Positions 49,168 to 59,300 of a stretch of DNA of 64,000 bases are shown here, piece after piece. The notes under the pieces were generated by a model. It was not told the DNA's origin, did no database searches, and worked only from the letters and a program-made list of their open reading frames with translations. Origin of the DNA: Epinephelus fuscoguttatus (taxonomy: Eukaryota; Chordata; Actinopteri; Perciformes; Serranidae); the NCBI RefSeq assembly GCF_011397635.1, contig NC_064764.1:41964955-42028954 (forward strand), written 5' to 3'. The translations under genes and the position numbers were made by a program. Numbering within the stretch: the first letter of the stretch is position 1; each line of letters starts with the position of its first letter.

Positions 49168-51537
49168 CCATTGGGGGAAAGGTCACAGGTCACTCACGCT
49201 GAATGGACACTCATCTGCTGCGACCAATAGAAAGTGAGGTGGTGTGATAAAGCGTTTGGGGCGGAGCTCAGTTGAACCCTCTTGAATCAAAACCTATTTA
49301 CCTTCTACTGACGGTACAAAAGATGCTGCACACACACCATCTGCAGCAGACGGCATCAAAGACAGATTACACTTTGTTTTCCGTCACTGCTGCTGCATGA
49401 AATTATTGCAACTACAAGTTCTGCTTTTCAGCTATCCAGGTGGGAAAGGCAGCAAGGTCTTGATACAAAAACAACCACTTTATCAGTAAACAATACCCCA
49501 TTTTTGTCACACTATTCCTGCAGGAAAGCAGCAATGTCTCCGTAATAAACAACTGTTTTTAAGGCACTATCTCAACTGGAATAGTGGCTAAAAATCTGTT
49601 GGAAACACAGCAATGACTTGCCTGTAGTTTTGTTTTTGATTCAAGCGAGTTTCACTGAATTCCGGAATACTCTGAATGTGTTCGGTCGCACAGCTTGGCT
49701 TACAGAAGCTTCAAATGGGTGACAAACTGTTGTCTCTATTCAACAACTGTCAGTGCTTCCCCCTCAGCTGCAGCAGTCAATAACAGACTCACTGTACTTA
49801 ACAACCGCTAACATGTTGATACAGTTTCAGTTTCAGCCATTTAACTCCTCCAGTTTCAGTCAGGACCTACAGTCCAGTGTAACCTGGGTCAGACTGACGG
49901 TGGAGCTTTAACATGATCTCAGTCTGTCTGCAGGAGGCTTATGGCCGGTCTGAGCTGAGGTCAAAGGTCAGGGGTTAGGACCACCTGTGTAAACACCAGA
50001 ACGCTCTCTACCAGAACCTAAATATACTTCTGTGGAGGCAGGAGGCGGTAAGACCGATGCTGCATGCACCTCTGCATGTGAACTCATCAGCGCACACAGA
50101 CGTGCATGAACACACACACACTGGGGACAGAAAAGAGGCAGCCACACACAGCGCTGAGACAGATGAGTCCTCTTCATCATCTCTCCACATCTTTGGACAA
50201 TCTGTCAACGCAGCAGTTTGCATCCATCTGTCCCGTCCTCTCTGTCAGCGTCAGCGTGAGCCTCAGACAAAGTGAAAGAAGCAGCCTCAGTCACTGTCTG
50301 TCTGTGTGTCGCGTACAGTTTGACCTCAGACCAGTACTAGACAAAGAACTACCTGAAGACTTCCTGTGATTTTAAATACTTTCATAGATCATCATAGTTG
50401 CCGCCCCTGAGAGAATCCTGCCATGTCCTTAACTTGAACTATCAGGTCAAAGACGAGTCATTCCCTGAGGGGCAATAAAGGCTCGACACACAGAAAGTCA
50501 CTCGGCATCTCAGTCATTTGGAGCATCATCCCTATTTCTTTTCTTCCTTTATTGGACAAAAACTACAGAGGATTATTTTCCATGGACAAATGGCGCAAAT
50601 TAAATTACAACTTAATTACGTCTTCATCCTTTGGTTGAGTTTCAGTCTGTTAATCTGAGTGACACACGAGTGAATTCCTAAATCATATGAAGTCCTACAG
50701 TAAAACAATTCTAGTCCAGTGGTGTCTTTATGCTGACCTTTATCTATATACTGTGTTTAAAGTTCTTGTGTTTTCTGACAAACGTGCGCTCGTTCTGTTG
50801 CAGCCTGGACAAACAAGTTGGCATCATACATTTCTGCAAACCATGAATTCCTTACATTTGTATATTTCATACATATCATATCAGTGTTTCTAATCTGTGC
50901 TGAGTGTCATCGGGAGGTGGAGAGGATGGTGGATGCTGAGACATCTACGACGTCTACCAAGCTGCAGAGCAATGTTTGAGACCAACAAACAACAAAACAG
51001 TTGTTTTTGTACTGAGACACTGCTGTGTTTACTGCCGGGAAAGTCCCATTATAAGCCATTTACTTTTTAGCAAGACAATGTTGCGTTTCTCGCCGGGACA
51101 GCACCATGAAACAGTTCTTTTTTACCAGAACATTGCTGCATTACCAGCGGGGATAGTGCAAGAAAAGCAGATATTTTTTACTGAGACATTGCTGCATTAC
51201 CAGCGGGGATGTGCCACCAAAACCATGTATTTTAAGCCAAAATGCAATCTTCTCCTGACCATAACAAAATGGTTTTTGTAAATTAACCTAACCACACATT
51301 AACCACAGCATTCTTGAAAGGTAAAAATGTTGAGTTTCAACTTATCTGCTACATTATTACCTACAAATGTGACACATCCAAAGTGTGCAGAAATGTACAG
51401 GGCCAACATTTATCCTGGTGATGGGGTTGTTTGTTCCCGTCCTGACCTCCAGTGGAGACAGAGACAATAGACGCTCATCTGATACAGGAAAGACAACGGA
51501 TACATGACGGGAAAAGACCAAACCACACACTGCTGGA

Positions 51538-51590
<53 letters not shown>

Positions 51591-52449
51591 TCCTACACTT
51601 CCTGCCATGCGGGTGTGGTGCGGGTGGGATAACGCTGTTTCCTGTAGAACAGATTAATGAGCTAATATTGGATATAATCCTCCCATTGTGAAAGGCCCAG
51701 AGGCCTGGCAACCAGACTGGAGAGAGGTCACGACCTCTGTGAACACAGATACACATTCACACAATAACTACACATACTCTGACTCTATATATACAAAAGC
51801 ACGAGATGGGTAACTCAGCAGCGAGTGGCGAGCACACAGTTAGAGCTCTGTTGGCAGGTATGACAGACAAATAACGGTAACTGATCTACAACTCAGTGTG
51901 TGTTCAGGAAGATGATTTCTGATGGTTTAGTAAGAAATGTAATCACTTTCAACAATTTGAATGCAACGTCAAAATCAACTGAACCATGACAGTGCTAATA
52001 TATTATAATTAGTTTATCATATGTCATCTATATATCTGTATATCATACTATGGTATCAACATCAGCATCAACAAAAGTTAAATGCAAATATTGTAAAGTA
52101 AAATCCACCACAGTTAACTTTGTCCACTCATCCCTTCAAAAAAAATAATTCCACTTTATTACAACGTGCATCTTATTTTTGTTGTTGTGACCATCTGCTA
52201 TGACAACACTGTATACAGACTCTACATTCAGTGAATGTAGAGTCTGTTGGCAAACCCCGGAGATCTTGCCTCCGGAAGAAGAGCAGAAGAGCCCTGGTTT
52301 CCAGTTGTAGGCTGTTTGTAGTCTGCGTGATATTGACCAATCACGTTTGAGCCGGCTGCAGTTGTTGCCAGGTTAAACGCTCCGTGCAGTGAACCAACGA
52401 GGCGGAACATAATCCATCCATCACAATGGTTCAGCATATTTACTTACTT

Positions 52450-52500
<51 letters not shown>

Positions 52501-52869
52501 CGGAGGTTGGAAACGGAAATTCACCTCCTCCGCCCAAATCAAACCGAAATGGCAAAAAATCGGGGGTCTGCCCCCAGAGGCTGTATTTGCCGTCTGCCAG
52601 AAGTCAGACGCCAAATACAGCCGATGGGTTTCAAGAATGTGACAACACTAATACTGTCTTCATTTATTGCAGAAGTTATTTCTTTAATGTGTGAATGCAG
52701 CGACATTTTTAAAAAGTCAGATGAAGTAAGAAACAATCAGATGATCCGACAGGTCGTACACAAACCAGCAGCTAATCCAGATTATCCACATGACAATCCA
52801 GATTATCAGGCAAACAAGTACATAGTGAGAACAGGAAGTAAAGTGGGAAGTAGATCTGTGAACTGGGAA

Positions 52870-52905
<36 letters not shown>

Positions 52906-55900
52906 TCTGTGTGCATTTATTTTTCCTTCCAAATAATTTTGTGATAATAATAATGTTTGTCCCCGACCTGTCTGATGACCTGACGGATCCTGTTTCTTCC
53001 ATCTTTTTCATGATGTCGCTGAGTTTCCACATCTCATTTCATTTTCTCAACATTTTTAGGAGATTTTTTAAATATTTTTTCAGATGTTTTGGAAAAATAT
53101 TTTTTCAGACATTTTATTGGCATTTTTAGATTTTGTTTTTAATTTTTCTGACATTTTATCAATATTTTTCAGACTTTTAAAAAATATTTTTTAGACATTT
53201 TTAAAAATATTTTTCTGACTTTTTTCCCTAACATTTTAACAACATTTTTTGGTTAAAAAAAACAAAACAAAACAAAAAAAAAAGCACACTTATCGCTTTA
53301 TTTGTTAAGTTTTCGGTATACTTGACCTTCATCATCAGAGCATACACATTTCTGACATTTTATCAACATTTTTCAGACGTTTAAAGAGAGACATTTTTTA
53401 AAAATATTTTTCTGATTTTTTTCAGGCATTTTAATATATTTTTTTTGACATTTTATCAACATTTTTCAGACTTTTTTTTCAATATTTTTTGGACATTTTG
53501 TGAATATTTTGTCAGACTTTTTAAATATATTTTTCAAACAATTTTTTTTTCCTGACATTTTACCAACATTTTTTGGTAAAAAAAAAAAAAAAAAAAAGGT
53601 TTCCACACACTTATCGTTTTATTTGTTAAGTTTTTCAGACATTTTATCGACATTTTTTGGGGCATTTTATTTTCATTAATGATAATAATAATCATTAATT
53701 AATTATTGTGAGCCTCTATGTTGTGCCTCACAGTTGGAGCAGTAATGACCTGAGCAGCATCACTCAGTATGTGAAGCTGTTACATCGTATGTTGTATCCT
53801 GTGATTCAGTCGGCGCTGTCATCGTACAGTCTGCAGACATCAAACCTGATGTCGCACCCAAGTTTATTAGATCCATGTGACACAGTGTAGCTGCACTAAA
53901 CTTAGAGGACTGATAACATCTCACAGTCTGTTGAAGGCTTCAGAGAAATAAAGTCCTGGACCTGAGCTGTGAGTGTCTGAGTCACTGTTAGCAATGTTTT
54001 CTGTCACCACAGGGTTACTTACTGCTGGTTGAGGACAGGGGACTGTAATCAGACCTGCAGAGGACGACAGGAGAGACAGAGAGAGGGGACATGAAACAGA
54101 GAGAGGAGACAGGAGTTTATATTACAGTGTGAAGTACAATCAACATGATTTACAGGACGACACACTCCTGTTTCACACTAAGTGCTGACAGATGGTTATA
54201 CACAGGGAGAAGACTGACTGCAGAGGTCACCGAAAAATGCACTCAGACATTTCATAGTGGTTTTAATCTGAAGGGACAAAACACAGGGACGTTTACAGAA
54301 ATGCTCTTATAATACAACTATCACTATCACGACCACTATACTGTGCCGAGTACAGTCTTCAGGTACTACTAGAAAATCTGGCCCATGACTGGAGATTTTG
54401 GCCAATCAAAGGTCATTTCAGAGAGAGGGCGTTCCTATTGGCTGTTCTAAACTGCAGACGCACTTGAAGGTCCTTTCAGTGACAGCTCAATTCATGGCAG
54501 AGAATCTTGCAGAGGCAGCTGCTATTCCAGCATTGACAACAGCTGACTAAACTGCAAAGCAAACCAAGAAAATGAAGATATACTGATCAAAGAGAGCATG
54601 AGGGTCGTACACATGCTGCGTTATTTATGCCCTCAGACTCATTGTTTTTAACGAAGAAGCGCGGCAGGCACGCTCAAACACCACAGCGACACAGGAGTGC
54701 CTATTTTTCAGGGCGCGACAGCTGCACCGTGAATTAAGAGCAGCACACACCGCATGTCATGTGACGAGGACCAACCAATTACAGCTGACAGATATCTTTC
54801 CTTCATCAGTAAATATCAGTCTGATAAATATGGAGGAGGACTTGATCATGTTAGTGCAGAGCTGTCGGAGCATCACATCTGTCCCACAGACAAACAGGAA
54901 GTAGATCAGCTCTGACCTCAGGGTTTCAGGTAAACAGGCTGTGACACTGTGCTTGTTGTGGTTGCTTAGCACCCTCAGACGCAATCACCCTCTTGAAAGC
55001 TGGCACAGAAAAGGCACAAGAGCAGCGACCAGCGGCTGACCTCGGGTTTTCCGGCACTTAAAGACGCAGCATGTGTACGGCCCTTAAATGGAGTCTGACA
55101 ATTCAAAACAAACACCTTCTGTTAACCAGAGCCAAAGGTTCACAGCTGCGGCTTCAAATTCATGTTTATGTAGCTAACGTTAGCTAGCGCCTCGGATCAC
55201 AGTGTGTCCTTCGCCTCACTCCTCGCCACTTCAAACAACCTCAACAGGAGGAGAGCAGGCAGCAGCTCCAGAAACAGACCCCCAGTCAGCGGCTGCAGCA
55301 ACCTTACTCCAGACAGTTCAAACCCCAGCTCTGGACGACCGGACAACCACAACTCTGCCGAATCAGCAAACTTTCTGTTGCTGCTGTTACACAGGTTAGA
55401 CCTTGCACTGCTGCTGGCCACCAGCCCTCTGAGACACCCGATACTGGGGGGTTTATGCTGGCCGAATTCAAGCCACTACAACCACTAACCTAAGGTCCAT
55501 CTCTCCTCCTGGGGAATCAGTCCACAGTGGGTGGCTAGCAGCTAATTCTTGTCTCACTTGTGATCTGATAAACAGAAGGAGCTCTACAATGAAATAAGAT
55601 CAAATAAATCAGTGTATGGAAACACTGTGTTACTGTGTGGAACGTGTGCATATGGCCATGGTCGTCTGGTGGGAGGGGCTTCGGACAGAGAGGGGAGAGC
55701 TGCAGGACGAAGGTGAATTTTCAAATTCTTACATTTTTCTGCTTTAAACAGACAAGTTCCTCAAATTGGTGTTGGTAGGTATCATTTTTAGCTTTGGACA
55801 GAGCTGGGCTCAGTGTTTGCCCTGCTTCCACTCCTCATGCTAAGCTTATCTGACCATGTCCTGGCTCAAAGTCTGTAATTAACAGACAGACATGACACTG

Positions 55901-56266
55901 CTGCTACTGATCTAACTTTTTACAAGAAAGTAGTGAATGTCTCAGTGAAAGGATCCTGCTTGTTCACACAGAAACTCTCATTCAGGGAAGAGACGTGTCT
56001 AATCTGAAGCTCCCATCTTTGAGGTGGGAGGGAGGCAGAATTAGATTTCCGCTGATCTGATCTCCTCAGATTGGAGAGCAAATTATGGCATTTCATGTAA
56101 TTACGCAAATACCTGATGTGAAGCGTACGAGAGGCTCAGACTGACTGAGGAGCGACTCTGCATCCTACACGTCATAACTCCCTGAAACCTAAACTCACAT
56201 GTACATCGCACAACCTGAGGTTATTAGTCCCACGGGAGTCAGCTGACAACCGGTGAAAACTGTTTC

Positions 56267-56329
<63 letters not shown>

Positions 56330-59300
56330 TGACTCCATCTCTAAACTAATAAAGCCTCTGGAGTGACAGGACAGCAGGAAACAGAGGGCCCAGTCTGTTT
56401 CCTGCAGCAGGAGGTTATCAATCTAACTAACAGGGACATTAGTGGTGCGGAGAGAGGAACAGAGAGGTGAGCAGAGAAAGGTACGAAGGAGAGACGATGA
56501 GGGACTGCAGAGGGGGAAAAGTTGGCATCAGGAGCGAAAGAAAAGACAAATATACAGAGCAGATTATAAACGACCGGAAGGTTCCTGCAGAAGAACTCGC
56601 AGACGTGTCCCTGCATGCAGAGAAAAATGACAATGTGGAAAAAAGACTTTAAGGGTTCTGAGTGGTTGGAGCAGAGCTGGAAGCAGCAGTGTGTGCAGTT
56701 ACAGCTCTGGTTTGACGGCTCCCTTGGGTGTGAGTATTTGGCAGGACTCTCCCAGTTAGCATCTCTGCTGGCGTTCCCAGTCTGGCCGCGCTGCATCGCT
56801 TCATCTCCATCCAAAGACAATAAACAGAGTGAAGCGAAGACTGCAGACACACCAGGGTCTGACTGCAGAGCGACCTGATGCGAGTCTGACGGGTTTGTTT
56901 GAACAGATTCGGGTGTCTCTTATTTGATTAGGGAGAGGACAAAGGGAGGGAGAGGATGAAGAGGAGCACAGATGAAGAAGAAACATGAAGCGATAAATCC
57001 TCACACGCCTGCCTCGTCCAAACACTGAGTCACAGGAGCGCTTTACGGCCTGCCACCTCTGCAGTTAGCTCTGCTGATGTTCGGAAAGATCCTCGGTCAT
57101 GGTTTAAAGAAACCTCTGCTGACTGATGGAGGAGACGGAGCGTGACCCACTGCCCATGTTGAAAACACGCCTCACCATTCAACCTGTCATCTGTAAGTCT
57201 GAGGATGGGACGATGTTTTATCACAGACTACAATAAAAAACACTCACTCACAAACAGTCGTGGTCAATTTCCATCATAGGGACGATATTTTGTGTCCAGC
57301 AGCACCTATACAGACTGCTGAGCAACCAACAGTAAAACAGTCTCAGTATAAACAGGCTGCACACGCACCAACCTCAAAAAACGCAAAAGCTCTTCATCAA
57401 GCATATTTCACATCAAAAGATATGATGCCATGTCTAACTGTTGAAAAGCTGCAGTGTAGAATTTAGGGGGATATACTGGAAGAAATGGAATATAATAGAA
57501 TCAGTCTGTTTTCTTTAGTGTTTAATCAGCTGAAAATCAAAATGGTTGTTTTTGTTTCTTTTGAATGAGCTGTTTATATCTACACAGGGAGCAGGTCCTC
57601 GTCTACATGTTGCATCGCCATGTTTCTAAGGTAACAGCAGCTAACAGTTTGCTGTTTGGTGCTTTATTATTATAAACTTTATGCCATTAATGCCAGTATC
57701 AGTGTTTTTAAAAGGTATTGCATCAAGGTTTGAAATTCCAGTGTCACTGCAACAGCAGAAAAAGCTGAAAACTGCTGTGCCAGCCAGCTGAATCAGATTC
57801 AGCCATTTAATTAGCCTGGAAATCCAGACCCAGATCTAGAAAGATTTAGGGTCTGGCTATGAGTAATGAAAATGGCCCAACTCGAGGAGCGGCACCAAGC
57901 ATGCATTTGTAGATATCACTGCACGCAACTGGATAAAACTACGACCAATCAGAACAATACACGGGGTGACGTATACGTTTAGCTACCAGCGGAGCTAACT
58001 GGTAGATTAGACTCTTGCCGTATCCGGTCGGCAAAACAGCAAAAACATCCTTCTTGCAAAGGAAAGACTCGAGCGCCGTCTTCTGTTCCTCTTTTAGAGA
58101 AAAAGCCAAGTCTAACTCGTTCATTGTAGCGGCCAAAGCCGTTTCAAACAACTGGTGTTCATCCGTAGCCATCTTGCAATGTTTACTGACTGATTCTGGA
58201 CTTCGTCGTCGCAGCGCTGTCGTCATCTGTTTAGCTCGCCTCTGGCCCGCCTATATCAGATACACCGATGTGATTGGTGCAGCTCGGCTTCAACGGCATG
58301 GGTAATGAGCATCATTACTGATTGCCAGAGTGACTCGCTGAGCAAATTCAAATTGTGCTCTCGCGAGAACTCTGGATTTCCAGGGTACCATTTAATATGA
58401 ATATTTAACGATTATTTTTTTTTTTATAAAAAATGTTAAAGTTTGAACAGAGTTCAGAGTAGGGCTGTGTGATTGCCTCTAAATTTCATATTGTGGATTG
58501 TTATTGCTCCAGACAGCCAATACACGATTAAATCGCCAAGGGGGGGGTGGGGTTACAGCCTTGCCACTTGTCTTACGTCAATCACTACCAGTCAGCATGA
58601 CAGCCAACACTGACACCACTGTGGCTTTGGTGGCAAAGAAAAACTCCTCATGTCCAATTTGGGAGTTTTTTGGGTTCATCCCAGATGCCAGAGGTGAGCC
58701 AAAGGACACAACAACATGGTAGGAACTTAAATGCAATAGGCTAAAAGATACAGGCTATAGCCTCGGCCTACCACTACATTTTTATATTTTTGTGTTATAA
58801 CGATGTTATTTTAATATTTGGCATCACATGCAAAAGTGCATGTCTCCAGCTTGTCAGAGCAGCTGTGCGCTGACAAGTTGCTCCTCCTCACTTCAAGTCA
58901 CTGTCATTAACTTTTAACCTGCAAAGGCGGCAGTGCCGCAACATTGTAGGAATTTATGAAAAACCTTGTGAACATTTCAATAGTTATACATTAAAACAAT
59001 ATTTATTTGCAATTACTCTATTGAACGACCCTGAAGCATGAGCAAATGGGCTGTGTCACAAAAAACATCTCTTAATGCACGGTACAGCACCGTTTTTTTT
59101 TTGGGTTTTTTTTTTCAAAATAGAGAGTGGTGGACTGAAGATAAGATTCTCCAACTTTCAAAAGGGCAGCCCTATTGTAAACCCAATGTACATTTTCAAA
59201 GCTATAAAGTTGTTACAGTGAACATGTTTGCAAAAAGATACTGATTTACACATCCGCCTGACAATAAAATTTGTTGGAGTGTTTCTGACCAAAACAAGGA

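Noticed and set aside
50999..51230. Possible CRISPR-like array of 60-65 bp units
   Set aside because: Units are contiguous and diverged, without unique spacers, and the genome is vertebrate.
52717..53032. Poly-Ile, poly-His and poly-Asp frames
   Set aside because: Produced by the (GAT)n repeat at 52870-52902.
55204..55488. 94-codon Ser/Arg/Leu-rich frame
   Set aside because: Likely part of a dispersed repeat; no conserved domain or codon pattern.
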